In this document: positions 18,729-30,588 of the stretch, piece after piece
Numbering within the stretch: the stretch's first letter is position 1
Layout: each line of letters begins with the position of its first letter
Assembly: GCF_013167895.1 (NCBI RefSeq)
Contig: NZ_BLWC01000001.1
Coordinates: forward strand, 248,001-312,000
Direction of reading: 5' to 3'
Origin: Streptomyces fulvorobeus
GTDB taxonomy: Bacteria > Actinomycetota > Actinomycetes > Streptomycetales > Streptomycetaceae
DNA: 64,000 nucleotides
The notes under the pieces: model-generated
What the model saw: only the letters and a program-made list of their open reading frames with translations
Database searches by the model: none
Told to the model about the DNA's origin: nothing
Translations under genes and position numbers: made by a program

Positions 18729-19267
18729 GAGGTGTCCCGGCCGGTCCGGCTCTCGGGAGCGGCCGGGCTTCTCACGTGAGGGCGGACGGACCGGCCGACG
18801 CCGAGCGTCAGCTCGGGCCGGTCCCACATCACCGCGGGCGGGCTGGCCAGGACGGTGCCGACCGGTTCGGCTCCCACGCCGCGGTAGAAACCCTCGGCCG
18901 GCGGGTGCGAGACGATACGCACAGCGGTCAGACCGGCTCGCCGCGCCTCCTCCCTCAGATGGTCCACGAGCCTGCGCCCGATGCCGAGCCCCTGGGCCGC
19001 GTCGCCCACGAACAGCAGGTCCAGCTCGGGGGGCGAGACGATCAGCGCGTAGAAGCCCAGCACCTGACCGGTGGCGGGGTCGGCGGCGACGAACACCTGG
19101 TGGGTCTCGATGTAGTCGGGGCCGATGCGGTAACCCTCGACCATCGGGGCGTACCGGCCCCCGTACGCGCGCGAGGTCCTCACCAGCCTGGTCAGCCGCT
19201 TGGCGTCGCGGGCGACCGCCCGTCTGATCACCGCCGCCTCGCCCGACCCCGTAACGCTTGATCTCAT
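18725..19267 (-). CDS. GNAT-family N-acetyltransferase
   Basis: About 180 residues with the GNAT fold. The acetyl-CoA-binding motif A is LLFVGDAAQGLGIGRRLVDHLREEA (R/Q-x-x-G-x-G/A pattern: QGLGIG), preceded by a VLGFYAL beta-4 strand and followed by VRIVSHPPAEGFYRGVGAEP. The acceptor is unknown. Two ATG starts are possible, 19267 and 19285; neither has a convincing ribosome-binding site, and I chose the shorter. The gene is convergent with the VOC gene and its stop overlaps that gene's stop through a shared CTAG. Confidence 0.85.
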   Translation of the reverse strand: MRSSVTGSGEAAVIRRAVARDAKRLTRLVRTSRAYGGRYAPMVEGYRIGPDYIETHQVFVAADPATGQVLGFYALIVSPPELDLLFVGDAAQGLGIGRRLVDHLREEARRAGLTAVRIVSHPPAEGFYRGVGAEPVGTVLASPPAVMWDRPELTLGVGRSVRPHVRSPAAPESRTGRDTS

Positions 19268-19420
19268 GGAGCGAGTATCCCGCATGGGCCGTGCCCGTCG
19301 GTCGCGGTCGCGGTCGCGCGCCTCGCGCCACGGCCTCCAGGTTGAGCGGCGGCCCTGCGGCGGCATGAGCGGCGCCTCGCGGATCTCCTCGTTCACGCCC
19401 CCAGCGGCCCGCCCGGGCGG

Positions 19421-20344
19421 TCAGTGGTCCGCTGCGGCCACCTCGACGGTGAACGACGCGGTGCGGACCTCGCCGCCGTGCCGGAAGTCGAGGAAGAGCC
19501 GGTAGGTACCCACGCTGGGCGCTGTCGCGGTGAACGAGACCTCCGGACCCGGGCCGCCCTCGTTCGGGTGGACGTGCAGGTAGGCCAGGTCACCGGAGCG
19601 CAGGGCCACCAGATGCCCGTAGGCGCCCAGGTGGGGCTGGAGGTCGGTGACGGGCCTGCCGTCCCTGCTGACGGTCAGGGTGAGTTCACCGGCCCGGCCG
19701 GCACGCAGCCCGCCGCTCAGCGCGACCCGGTAGCCGTCGACCTCCGCGACGGCGCGGACGGGCGGCATCCCGGCGGGGCGGAAGGTCCCCGCCACCACGA
19801 GATCGGCGCCGAGCGTGCGGTTCGTGCCGCGCTCGCCCGCGGGGGTGAAGTCGGCGAAGAGGCGGTAACCACCGGCCGCGGGAAGTTCGACAGGGGCCGA
19901 CCAGGTGCCGTCGGCCGACCGCACGGGGTGCAGATGGCGGTAGGTGGTGAGGTCGCGGGAAGCCACGACGAGATGGAGCTCCTTGCCGTGCTCGCGGCGG
20001 TAGTCGGTGAGGCCGGCGCCGTGCTCGTCCTCGATGGCGAAGCGGATCTCGCCGGGGGTGCCGGCCGTGAGCGTCGGCGTCCGGAGCGCGAGGGTGTAGC
20101 CGCCCTCGGAGACCTCCAGACCGCCCGCCGCACCGCCCCTCCGCACCGCCCCGGCCCCCTCCTGGTGACCGCCGTGCCCTTCGCCCCCGGTCTTCTCCCG
20201 CCGCTCAGGCGCAGGGTGCGCGGGACCCGCGTGCTGCGACCCGGTGCCTAGCACCGGGTCGGCGCTCTTGCCGACGCCGTACGCGGTGCCGAACGCGGCG
20301 GCGAGCGCGGCAGCGTACGCGGTGATCTTCAGTCCGGTGTTCAT
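19421..20344 (-). CDS. secreted/membrane-anchored YtkA-like protein under probable copper control
   Basis: A 307-residue protein with an N-terminal hydrophobic signal or anchor (KITAYAAALAAAFGTAYGVG). A His/Gly/Glu-rich linker follows (GGEGHGGHQEGAG), then repeated beta-sandwich domains rich in His (HLHPVRSADGTW, YLHVHPNEGG, about residues 140-300). The paired HLHP/HVHP motifs resemble periplasmic copper-handling or heavy-metal-associated proteins. The gene is preceded by a promoter whose spacer contains a CsoR-like palindrome (20391-20405), which supports a copper role. No partner such as CopZ, CopA or CsoR is encoded next to it in the window. Its role as an extracytoplasmic copper binder is inferred. 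Confidence 0.8.
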   Translation of the reverse strand: MNTGLKITAYAAALAAAFGTAYGVGKSADPVLGTGSQHAGPAHPAPERREKTGGEGHGGHQEGAGAVRRGGAAGGLEVSEGGYTLALRTPTLTAGTPGEIRFAIEDEHGAGLTDYRREHGKELHLVVASRDLTTYRHLHPVRSADGTWSAPVELPAAGGYRLFADFTPAGERGTNRTLGADLVVAGTFRPAGMPPVRAVAEVDGYRVALSGGLRAGRAGELTLTVSRDGRPVTDLQPHLGAYGHLVALRSGDLAYLHVHPNEGGPGPEVSFTATAPSVGTYRLFLDFRHGGEVRTASFTVEVAAADH

Positions 20345-20386
20345 GGCGGTCTCCCCAGAGGCGACGGATCTGCTTCCGACACCCTC

Positions 20387-20414
20387 AACATACCCCCAGG
20401 GGGTACCAAGTCAA
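20387..20414 (-). promoter_or_regulatory. sigma-70-type promoter of the YtkA-like gene
   Basis: Read on the minus strand, TTGACT (20409-20414) and TATGTT (20387-20392) are separated by 16 bases. The spacer contains the palindrome listed next. The -10 ends 43 bases before the ATG at 20344. Box quality and spacing are good for a housekeeping promoter. Confidence 0.7.
20391..20405. promoter_or_regulatory. CsoR-like copper operator
   Basis: TACCCCCAGGGGGTA is a perfect 7-bp inverted repeat with one central base. CsoR-family sensors recognise sites of the form TACCC-x-GGGTA, and loss of binding on Cu(I) loading derepresses the gene. Here the site fills the promoter spacer, which would block polymerase. 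Confidence 0.75.
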
Positions 20415-20471
20415 GCGAGAGGGGTCTCCACCCCGCCCGGAGGACAGGGAGGGGAGAGGGCGCGGGCGCGG

Positions 20472-21274
20472 TCAGACGGGCACCGTGAGTTCGACGCGCA
20501 ACCGCTCCACCACCGACCCGGGCAGACGCAGCCCGTCCCGTACGTAACCGTCGAGCCCGCCCCACCGTTCGTCGACGGCGTCCAGGGCCGCGTCCAGATA
20601 ACGGGGCCGGACCTCGACGACCGCCGAGGCGATGTCCGGGGAGCCTCCAGCGTCGAGGAAGTTCCGCACATAGGGCGCGAAGGCGGCCCGTACGGCGGGG
20701 TTCACGGCCAGAAACTCCGCCCGCACCGCCTCTCTCGACGCACCGGCGATCAGCAGCAGGATGGCGGCGGCCCAGCCGGTGCGGTCCTTGCCCGCCGTGC
20801 AGTGGAAGAGCACGGGTCTCGCCCTCGGATCGGCCGCCGTCTCCAGGAACGCCCGGCAGGCGGCGGCGGCACCGGGTGAGAGCACCATCTGCCGGTACGT
20901 CTGCGCGAACAGCTCCTCGGCCTTTCCGCCACCGAGGACCCTCTCGGCGGCGGCCGGATCGGCGAGCAGGGCCTTGAGGCGGGCGGGGGCGACACCCGGC
21001 CTGTCCCCGAGCACGTCGGCCACGAAGAGCCGGGCCCCACGGGCAGCCGGTCCGGCGCCCACTGCCGCTCGTCGGCGGTACGCAGGTCGACGACGGTGCG
21101 GATGCCGAGCGCGGCCACCGCCACGTCGCGCACGGCGTCGAGACCGCTCAGCTGTCCGGAGCGCAGCACGATGCCCTGCCGCATCCTGCGGCCGGGCGCG
21201 AGGGTGATGCCACCCAGGTCGCGCAGGTTGAGGACGGTGGCGGCCGGGACGGCCCGGGCGGTCTGCATGATCAT
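20472..21274 (-). CDS. tyrosine-protein phosphatase (DSP/PTP-like), one frame break
   Basis: A protein of about 267 residues read in two frames. From ATG 21274 comes LNLRDLGGITLAPGRRMRQGIVLRSGQLSGLDA, the typical start of the MptpB/Iphp-type tyrosine phosphatases (Y_phosphatase3). The frame breaks in the GGGG/CCC tract at 21032-21038. After adding one base it continues ARLFVADVLGD to the catalytic P-loop HCTAGKDRTGW (Cys-x5-Arg) and a helical C-terminus. These enzymes dephosphorylate phosphotyrosine or phosphoinositides. It is divergent from mutA across 232 bases. Both halves are conserved, so the break is probably a sequence error. Confidence 0.85.
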
Positions 21275-21506
21275 CTGCCTCTTCCGTCTCCGAAGCCCGG
21301 CAATCGTGGCTATTCGGTCCTACATCAGGAGACTTGCACATAATAGGCACCATCCGGCCGATTCCCCCCGCCGAACGCGGCGGCCGGGTAACGCCCCGGC
21401 CGTGCCGGATACGCCACGGCCCGTAAAGGATCAAGTACGATCCCGGGAGGGCAAGGTCACAACGGGTCACCCACTGCGGCCCGAGTGGCTGCCCTAGCAT
21501 CTGAGC

Positions 21507-23359
21507 ATGACGGTCCTGCCTGCTGACGGGCTTCCACTGGCCGCCGAGTTCTCCGACCCTTCCCACGAGCAGTGGCAGCGCCTTGTCGAAGGCGTGCTCC
21601 GCAAGTCGGGCAAGGACGTGACGGGCACGGCAGCCGAGGAAGCACTGTCCACCGCACTGGAGGACGGGCTCACCACCCGGCCCCTCTACACCTCCGACGA
21701 CAGCTCGCCCGCCACCGGATTCCCCGGCTTCGCGCCCTTCACCAGGGGCGGCAGGGCCGAAGGGAACACCGCGGGCGGCTGGGACGTGCGCCAGCGCCAC
21801 ACGCTGACGGACCCCGCGCGGTTGAACGAGGCCGTGCTCGGCGATCTGGAGAACGGTGCCACGTCGCTGTGGCTGACCGTGGGCGGGCCCGCCGGGATTC
21901 CGGCCGCCGGCCTCGGCCGGGCCCTGGACGGCGTCCTCCTCGACCTGGCCCCTGTGGCGCTCGACGCGGGCGGTGAACTCGACACTGCGGCAAAGGAGTT
22001 GCTCCGGCTCAACGCGGAGCGGGGGGTAGCGGACGAGTCCGTGCGCGGAAGTCTCGGCGCGGACCCGCTGGGCGACGCGGCCCGCACCGGGGCGGAGCCG
22101 GACTTCGAGGCCGCCGTCCGCTGGGCGCAGGTCTGCGACACCCGCTACCCGGGTCTGCGCGCGCTGGTGGTGGACGCGTTGCCGTACCACGAGGCCGGCG
22201 GTTCGGCCGCCGAGGAGCTGGGCTTCTCGCTGGCGACCGGCGTCGCCTACCTGCGGGCGCTGACGGGGGGCGGGCTCTCCGTCGAGGCGGCCTGCGCCCA
22301 GCTGGAGTTCCGGTTCGCGGCCACCGCCGACCAGTTCCTGACCATCGCCAAACTGCGCGCCGCCCGCCTGCTCTGGGCGAGGGTCGCCGAGGCGTGCGGC
22401 TCCGTGCACTCCGGCGCGCAGCGGCAGCACGCGGTGACCTCGTCGGTCATGATGACGCGCCGGGACCCCTGGGTGAACATGCTGCGCACCACGCTGGCGT
22501 GTGTCGGGGCGGGTGTCGGCGGGGCCGACTCGGTGACGGTGCTGCCGTTCGACCACGCGCTGGGCCTCCCCGACGCGTTCGCGCGGCGTATCGCGCGCAA
22601 CACCTCGACGATCCTCATGGAGGAGTCGCATCTGGCGCGGGTCATCGACCCGGCGGGCGGCTCCTGGTACGTGGAGCGGCTCACCGCCGAACTGGCCGCC
22701 GCCGCCTGGGAGTTCTTCCAGGAGACGGAGCGGGCCGGCGGCCAGGCCGCCGTCCTGCGCTCGGGGGCGGCCGGTGAGCGGCTCGCCGCCACCTGGGCCG
22801 CCCGCAGCAGGGACCTGGCACGCCGCAGGGAGCCGGTGACGGGGGTCAGCGAGTTCCCGAACCTGACGGAACCCGCCGTGGAACGCGAGCCCGCGCCCGC
22901 CGTCCCCGCCGGCGGCCTGCCCAAGGTCCGCAGGGACGAGGCGTTCGAGGCGCTGCGGGCCCGGTCCGATGCCCAGGTGGCGGTCTCGGGCGCGCGCCCG
23001 ACGGTGTTCATCGCCGCGCTGGGCCCGGCCGCGACGCACACGGCGCGTGCCTCGTTCGCCTCCCATCTCTTCCGGGCAGGTGGCATCGAGCCCGTCCATG
23101 ATCCCGTGTCGGTGGACGCCTCGACGGCCGCCGAAGCCTTCGCCGCCAGTGGCGCGAGGATCGCCTGCCTCTGTTCAGGTGACGCGCTCTACGCCGAGCA
23201 GGCCGAGTCCGTCGCCGCCGCCCTGAAGACGGCCGGTGCCGAGCAGGTGTTCCTCGCGGGCAGGCCCGGGTCCTACCCCGGTGTGGACGGTTACGTCTTC
23301 GCCGGCTGCGACGTGGTCGCCGTCCTCTCCTCCGTACTCGACCGCATGGGAGTGGCGTG

Positions 23360-23360
<1 letters not shown>
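21507..23360 (+). CDS. mutA: methylmalonyl-CoA mutase small subunit
   Basis: A 617-residue small (alpha/non-catalytic) subunit. It has the mutase TIM-barrel domain ([56 protein letters not shown]) and a C-terminal cobalamin-fold domain lacking the cobalt-binding DxHxxG motif, as expected for the small subunit. With MutB it interconverts L-methylmalonyl-CoA and succinyl-CoA, a link between propionate, branched-chain amino acids and polyketide precursors. Start is ATG 21507. Its TGA overlaps the ATG of mutB by one base (TGATG), so the two are translationally coupled. Confidence 0.95.
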
Positions 23361-25597
<2,237 letters not shown>

Positions 25598-25609
25598 GCC
25601 GCTGACCGC

Positions 25610-26631
25610 ATGCCTTCGACGATCGACATCGACAGGTACGTGGAGGGGGTGCTCGGCGGGAAGCGGGCGTACATCGCGCGCGCCATCACTCTCGTGGAGT
25701 CGACCCGTCCACAACACCGGCCCCTGGCACAGCAGTTGCTCACCCGGCTGCTGCCGCACGCGGGGCAGGCCCGGCGGGTGGGTGTCAGCGGGGTGCCCGG
25801 CGTGGGGAAGTCCACGTTCATCGACGCGCTCGGCACCATGCTCACGGGCCTCGGGCACCGGGTCGCGGTGCTGGCCGTCGACCCCTCCTCCAGCAGGACC
25901 GGCGGCTCGATCCTGGGTGACAAGACCAGGATGGAACGGCTGGCCGTCGACAGCCGTGCTTTCGTACGCCCTTCCCGAGCGCGGGAACACTCGGCGGGGT
26001 CGCCAAGGCGACGCGCGAGTCCATGGTGGTGATGGAGGCGGCGGGCTACGACGTCGTCCTCGTGGAGACGGTGGGGGTCGGACAGTCGGAGACGGCCGTG
26101 GCCCACATGGTCGACACGTTCCTGCTGCTGACCCTCGCCCGGACGGGCGACCAGCTCCAGGGCATCAAGAAGGGCGTCCTGGAGCTGGCGGACGTCATCG
26201 CGGTCAACAAGGCCGACGGCCCGCACGAGCGCGACGCCAGGTCGGCGGCGCGCGAACTGGCGGGCGCCCTGCGGCTGATGCACCCGGCGGACGCCGCGTG
26301 GACTCCCCCGGTCCTCACGTGCAGCGCCCGCGAGTCGAGCGGCCTCGACGCGCTGTGGGAGCAGCTGGAACAGCACCGCACCCTGCTCGACTCCACCGGC
26401 CGGCTGACGGCGAAGCGCCGGGAGCAGCAGGTCGACTGGACGTGGACGATGGTCCGCGACGAGCTGTTGGACAGCCTGCGCGACCATCCCGTGGTGCGTG
26501 CGCTCTCTCCCGCGCTCGAACAGCGGGTACGGGACGGTGAGCTGACGGCCACGCTCGCCGCCGAGCAGATTCTCGGCGCGTTCCGCGGCGACGCGGAGCA
26601 GCCCGGCGGTGAGCCAGGGCCGACCGGCTGA
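25610..26631 (+). CDS. meaB: MeaB/ArgK GTPase chaperone of methylmalonyl-CoA mutase, one frame break
   Basis: About 340 residues in two frames. The first part has the Walker A motif [15 protein letters not shown] (about residues 62-76) and [24 protein letters not shown]. The frame breaks at the CCC at 25974-25976; one more C gives [19 protein letters not shown], then [22 protein letters not shown] with the Walker B/switch region and NKAD guanine specificity motif. MeaB loads and protects the mutase cobalamin in a GTP-dependent way. It lies 12 bases after mutB. Every GTPase motif is intact once the base is restored, so the gene is presumably functional. Confidence 0.92.
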
Positions 26632-26751
26632 CGCCTCATGGCCGGTCTCCGGAGCGGTGCGGCGGTGTCGACGCGGCGGTGCTCACCGGCCCCGAGCAGC
26701 TCTTCGTGCACCACACCGTTCCGGGCGCCTGAACGGCACCCGGCCGCCGGC

Positions 26752-26782
26752 GCGCCGCGGTACCCGCAGGGCACCGCGGCGC
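26752..26782. terminator. bidirectional terminator hairpin between meaB and pgm
   Basis: GCGCCGCGGT at 26752-26761 pairs perfectly with 26773-26782 around an 11-base loop. It lies between the convergent meaB and pgm genes, seven bases from the pgm stop. Confidence 0.7.
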
Positions 26783-26788
26783 ACGGGA

Positions 26789-28435
26789 TCAGCCGGCCGC
26801 GTCCAGCGCGGCGGAGACCAGCGCACGGGCCTCGTCCTGGACTTCGGCCAGGTGATCCGGCCCCTGGAAGCTCTCCGCGTACACCTTGTAGACATCCTCG
26901 GTCCCCGATGGGCGGGCGGCGAACCATGCGCTGTCGGTGCAGACCTTGAGGCCGCCGATGGGGGCGCCGTTGCCGGGGGCCTCGGTGAGGACGGCCGTGA
27001 CGGGTTCACCGGCCAGGGTGTCCGCGGTGACCTGCTCCGGGGAGAGCCGGGCCAGGACCGCCTTCTCCTCACGGGTCGCGGGGGCGTCGACGCGGGCGTA
27101 CGCCGGGTCGCCGAACCGTGCCGTGAGCTCCTTGTAGTGCTGGGAGGGGGTCGATCCCGTGACGGCCGTGATCTCGGAGGCCAGCAGGGCGAGGAGGATG
27201 CCGTCCTTGTCGGTGGTCCACACGCCGCCGTCGCGGCGCAGGAAGGACGCCCCGGCCGACTCCTCGCCGCCGAAGCCCAGGCTGCCGTCGTAGAGCCCGT
27301 CCACGAACCACTTGAAGCCCACCGGCACCTCCGTCAGCGGGCGCCCGAGATCGGCGGCGACCCGGTCGATCATGGAGGAGGAGACGAGTGTCTTGCCGAT
27401 GCCCGTACCCGCCGGCCAGCCGTCGCGGTGGGAGAACAGGTACTGGATGGCGACGGCGAGGTAGTGGTTGGGGTTCATCAGCCCGCCGTCCGGGGTGACG
27501 ATGCCGTGCCGGTCGGCGTCGGCGTCGTTCCCGGTGGCGATGGTGTAGGCGTCGCGCCGCTCGATCAGCGATGCCATCGCGTACGGGGACGAGCAGTCCA
27601 TACGGATCTTGCCGTCCCAGTCCAGCGTCATGAAGCGCCAGGTGGGGTCGGCCAGCGGGTTGACCACCGTGAGGTCGATGCGGTGGCGTTCGGCGATGCG
27701 CCCCCAGTAGGCGACGGACGCGCCACCGAGGGGGTCGGCCCCGATGCGGACACCCGCGTCGCGGACGGCGTCCAGGTCCAGGACGGCGGGCAGGTCGTCC
27801 ACGTACGCCGTGAGGAAGTCGTGACGGCCGGTCGTGCCGGCGGCCAGCGCCCGGGCGTACGGTACGCGGCGGACCTCCTTCAGTCCGCCCTCGATGAGCG
27901 CGTTGGCGCGGTCCTGGATCCACGAGGTGGCGTCCGACCCGGCCGGGCCGCCGTGCGGCGGGTTGTACTTGAAGCCGCCGTCACCGGGGGGGTTGTGCGA
28001 CGGGGTCACCACGATCCCGTCGGCGAGGCCGTCTGACCGGTCGCGGTTGTACGTCAGGATGGCGTGCGAGACGGCCGGGGTCGGGGTGTAGCCGTCGGCG
28101 GAGTCGATCAGGACGGTGGCACCGTTGGCGGCCAGGACCTCCAGGGCGGTGACCCGGGCGGGCTCGGACAGCGCGTGGGTGTCGGCGCCGAGGTAGAGCG
28201 GCCCGTCGGTGCCCTGGCGTGTCCGGTAGTCGCAGATGGCCTGCGTGGTGGCGGCGATGTGGTCCTCGTTGAAGGCTGCCGCCGTCGCGCTGCCCCGGTG
28301 ACCCGAGGTGCCGAAGGCGACGCGCTGGTCGGCCTCGGCAGGGTCGGGGTGTACGGCGTAATAGGCCGTCACCAGCCGTGCCACGTCCACCAGGTCTCCT
28401 GGCTGTGCCGGCTTCCCGGCCCGTTCGTGCACCAT
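26789..28435 (-). CDS. pgm: alpha-D-glucose phosphate-specific phosphoglucomutase
   Basis: A 548-residue phosphohexomutase. It shows the catalytic serine loop [19 protein letters not shown] (Ser near residue 147), the magnesium loop [10 protein letters not shown], the sugar-binding [10 protein letters not shown] and the C-terminal phosphate loop [16 protein letters not shown]. The enzyme interconverts glucose 1- and 6-phosphate for glycogen, trehalose and cell-wall precursors. Start is ATG 28435, preceded by GAGGAG. It stands alone on the minus strand, and an unusually stable hairpin lies 21 bases upstream of the start, inside the likely leader. Confidence 0.95.
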   Translation of the reverse strand: MVHERAGKPAQPGDLVDVARLVTAYYAVHPDPAEADQRVAFGTSGHRGSATAAAFNEDHIAATTQAICDYRTRQGTDGPLYLGADTHALSEPARVTALEVLAANGATVLIDSADGYTPTPAVSHAILTYNRDRSDGLADGIVVTPSHNPPGDGGFKYNPPHGGPAGSDATSWIQDRANALIEGGLKEVRRVPYARALAAGTTGRHDFLTAYVDDLPAVLDLDAVRDAGVRIGADPLGGASVAYWGRIAERHRIDLTVVNPLADPTWRFMTLDWDGKIRMDCSSPYAMASLIERRDAYTIATGNDADADRHGIVTPDGGLMNPNHYLAVAIQYLFSHRDGWPAGTGIGKTLVSSSMIDRVAADLGRPLTEVPVGFKWFVDGLYDGSLGFGGEESAGASFLRRDGGVWTTDKDGILLALLASEITAVTGSTPSQHYKELTARFGDPAYARVDAPATREEKAVLARLSPEQVTADTLAGEPVTAVLTEAPGNGAPIGGLKVCTDSAWFAARPSGTEDVYKVYAESFQGPDHLAEVQDEARALVSAALDAAG

Positions 28436-28456
28436 GTGATCTCCTCGTTCTCGGCC

Positions 28457-28495
28457 GGCCGGCCGTCACCGCCGGTGCTGCGGTGACGGCCGGCC
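28457..28495 (-). repeat. 16-bp perfect hairpin upstream of pgm
   Basis: Arms 28457-28472 (GGCCGGCCGTCACCGC) and 28480-28495 pair perfectly around a 7-base loop. No gene ends here in either direction, so an ordinary terminator role is not obvious. On the minus strand it would lie in the pgm leader or immediately upstream of it. Confidence 0.6.
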
Positions 28496-28646
28496 ACAGG
28501 TGTTCTGCCTGATTCTGCCCTCCGCCCCGGCCGCCGCCCGCCCCGCGTGGCCGAAACGCCCGCACCCGCGGTCTCCTGGTCCACGGCCTGCCCGTCGTGC
28601 GCCCCCACGCGTCGCCGGGTGGGCGTATCCCGGTCGCGGCGGGCGG

Positions 28647-28670
28647 GTTTCGGACGTCGACTGGTGGTAT
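28647..28670 (+). promoter_or_regulatory. possible SigB/SigF-type promoter
   Basis: GTTT (28647-28650) is followed after 14 bases by TGGTAT (28665-28670), close to the Streptomyces SigB-family pattern GNTT-N14-16-GGGTAT. It lies 78 bases before the ATG of the small basic stress-type protein at 28749. One -10 position deviates. Confidence 0.4.
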
Positions 28671-28748
28671 CCGGGTCCCTGAGGGCACTGCCCGACCGTG
28701 CCGCCGGGCCCGCCCACCGACGAGCCGAACATCTATGAGGAGTACGTC

Positions 28749-29075
28749 ATGCCCGCAGGATCCAGCCCCAGACGTGAGCGCCAGTACGAGCACGTGAAGG
28801 AGAGCGCCGAGAAGCGCGGCACGCCGGAAGGCCGCGCGAAGGAGATCGCCGCGCGCACGGTCAACAAGGAGCGTGCCCGCGCGGGCGAGGCGAAGAACCC
28901 CGGCAAGACCTCCACCCGTGACCCGAAGTCCGCCTCGCAACGCGGTGGCATGCGCTCGCACAGCGGCGCCCAGGGTCCCACGAGGGACCAGCTCTACGAA
29001 GAGGCGAAGAAGAAGAACGTCGAGGGCCGTTCGACCATGAACAAGGAACAGCTCCTCAAGGCCGTGGGGCGCTGA
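28749..29075 (+). CDS. plasmid-stabilization-like / Rho-N-like small basic protein
   Basis: A 108-residue highly charged protein. The N-terminal half (RRERQYEHVKESAEKRGTPE, GRAKEIAARTVNKERARAGE) resembles proteins annotated in actinobacteria as plasmid stabilisation proteins. The C-terminal 30 residues (TRDQLYEEAKKKNVEGRSTM, then NKEQLLKAVGR) look like the Rho termination factor N-terminal/SAP-type helix-extended-loop-helix motif, which can bind nucleic acid. No plasmid context is present and the name is historical. Start is ATG 28749 after GAGGAG. A possible SigB-type promoter upstream and the nearby CsbD gene suggest a stress role. Confidence 0.75.
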   Translation: MPAGSSPRRERQYEHVKESAEKRGTPEGRAKEIAARTVNKERARAGEAKNPGKTSTRDPKSASQRGGMRSHSGAQGPTRDQLYEEAKKKNVEGRSTMNKEQLLKAVGR

Positions 29076-29173
29076 ACCAGCGGTGACGGCAACGGCGGAC
29101 GCGGGGCGCGCGCAAGCGCTCCGCGTCCGCCCGGGGGCCCTCAGGATGCCGGGACCCGTCCGGTCCGACAGCG

Positions 29174-29353
29174 TCAGAGACGGGGGCCGGAGCGGGACGC
29201 CCGTGCCCGGTCCTCCGCCGCACGGGCGGCGGCCTGGTAGCGCTGCCCCTCGGCCTTGAGCCGCTCGTCCCCGAGGGCCGCGCCGTCCGCCCTCATCTTG
29301 GCGCCCTTCACCCTCATGACCTTGGCCCGGACCATCTCCGCGCGCATTCCCAT
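29174..29353 (-). CDS. small basic Lys/Arg/Ala-rich protein (59 aa)
   Basis: A 59-residue frame from ATG 29353 to TGA at 29174, with AAGGAAGGAA upstream. It opens MGMRAEMVRAKVMRVKGAK and continues MRADGAALGDERLKAEGQR; the whole protein is predicted as one long charged helix with Met/Arg/Lys spacing. Codon third positions are GC-biased as in neighbouring genes. The K-G-A-K and D-E-R-L-K-A-E-G pattern loosely recalls CsbD-like proteins, but I cannot assign it. It lies between the stress-like gene (convergent side) and the LLM-type oxidoreductase on the same strand. Confidence 0.6.
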   Translation of the reverse strand: MGMRAEMVRAKVMRVKGAKMRADGAALGDERLKAEGQRYQAAARAAEDRARASRSGPRL

Positions 29354-29412
29354 GGTGGGTTCCTTCCTTCTGGCTCGTGCAGCAGTTCGCGTCGTGCCGA
29401 GTTGGCGTCGTG

Positions 29413-30378
29413 TCAGAGTTCACGCAGCGCGGGCAGGAGTTTCTGCTCCGCCCAGCGGATGAACGACTGCTGGTGCTCGCCACCGATCTGGACGAGTGCG
29501 ATCTCCGTGAATCCCGCGTCGACATAGGGCCGGACCGCGTCGACGAAAGCCCCGACGTCGTCACCGCACGGCACGGACTGCTCGACGTCCTCTGGCCGGA
29601 CGTACGTGGTGGCCTGGTCGAACGCGGACGGCCCCGGAAGTTCGGAGTTCACCTTCCAGCCACCCATCGACCAGCGGAACTGGTCGTGTGCCCGCTCTAC
29701 GGCCGCCGATCGGTCCTCGTCGTAGCAGACGGGCAGCTGGCCGACGCGGGGCTTTCCCGAGCCGCCGTGCCGGTCGAACGCGGTCAGCAGTTCCTTCTTG
29801 GGCTCGGTGGCGATGACGAGATCGGCCAGCCTCCCCGCGATCTCGCAGGAGCGGTTCCCCGATACGGCGATGCCCACCGGAACCCGGGTGTCGGGCAGGT
29901 CCCAGAGCTTGGCGTTGTCCACGTCGAAGTGGGTGCCGCTGCGGCTGACGTACCCGCCGTCGAAGAGCGCGCCGATAATCTCCACGGCCTCTTCCAGCAT
30001 CTCCAGGCGGACGTGCGCCGCGGGCCAGCCGGCACCCACGACGTGCTCGTTGAGGTTCTCGCCCGAACCGAGCCCGAGGCGGAACCGCCCTTCCGAGAGC
30101 AGCTGCAGCGTCGCCGCCTTCTGCGCCACCACGGCCGGGTGGTAGCGGACGGTCGGGCAGGTCACATACGTCATCAGCGGGATGGTGGAGGTCGCCTGCG
30201 CCGCCGCTCCCAGCACGCTCCAGGCGTACGGGGCGTGGCCCTGGGAGTCGAGCCACGGGAAGTAGTGGTCCGAGGTGACGGAGAAGTCGAACCCGGCCCG
30301 TTCCGCCGCCACCACGTCGTCGACCAGCGCTCGGGGACCGGCCTGCTCGGTCATCATCGTGTATCCGAATTGCACCAT
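29413..30378 (-). CDS. LLM-class F420-dependent oxidoreductase (FGD-like)
   Basis: A 321-residue TIM-barrel protein of the luciferase-like monooxygenase superfamily. It has GYTMMTEQAGPRALVDDVVAAERAGFDF, VTSDHYFPW and the flavin-type GLGSGENLNEHVVG loop typical of the glucose-6-phosphate dehydrogenase (F420) / hydride-transfer subgroup. Members use deazaflavin F420 as hydride carrier. The substrate could be glucose 6-phosphate or another alcohol; only the fold and cofactor class are clear. I start at ATG 30378 (MVQFGYTMM); an in-frame ATG at 30414 would add 12 residues unlike the family. The start ribosome-binding site is weak. Confidence 0.85.
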   Translation of the reverse strand: MVQFGYTMMTEQAGPRALVDDVVAAERAGFDFSVTSDHYFPWLDSQGHAPYAWSVLGAAAQATSTIPLMTYVTCPTVRYHPAVVAQKAATLQLLSEGRFRLGLGSGENLNEHVVGAGWPAAHVRLEMLEEAVEIIGALFDGGYVSRSGTHFDVDNAKLWDLPDTRVPVGIAVSGNRSCEIAGRLADLVIATEPKKELLTAFDRHGGSGKPRVGQLPVCYDEDRSAAVERAHDQFRWSMGGWKVNSELPGPSAFDQATTYVRPEDVEQSVPCGDDVGAFVDAVRPYVDAGFTEIALVQIGGEHQQSFIRWAEQKLLPALREL

Positions 30379-30588
30379 ATGGTTGGCGTTTCCGGGATGC
30401 AGGGGTTGAAACACGCGAACCGGCCCCTTCTTCTCCGGCTTTCGGCTCCCGCCTTCGCCGGACCGGAGGGGCAGGGCCCCGGGGGAGGACCCGTTCCCGC
30501 AGGGCCCACACCGCGCCCCGGCTCCCGACCCGGCCTACCGTGGACCGCGTGGGGGGGTCATCCGTACTCGCACCGAAGGAGAGTTCCG

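Larger units (their letters stand above)
28436..28748. other. 313-base divergent intergenic region
   Basis: No gene is supported here. It separates pgm (leftward) from the small basic protein gene (rightward). It contains the 16-bp hairpin at 28457-28495 and a possible stress-sigma promoter at 28647-28670. Confidence 0.55.

Noticed and set aside
26641..26741. A coding-like peptide VDAAVLTGPEQLFVHHTVPG just after meaB
   Set aside because: It has no start codon or ribosome-binding site and is too short; it might be a relic, but I cannot support it.
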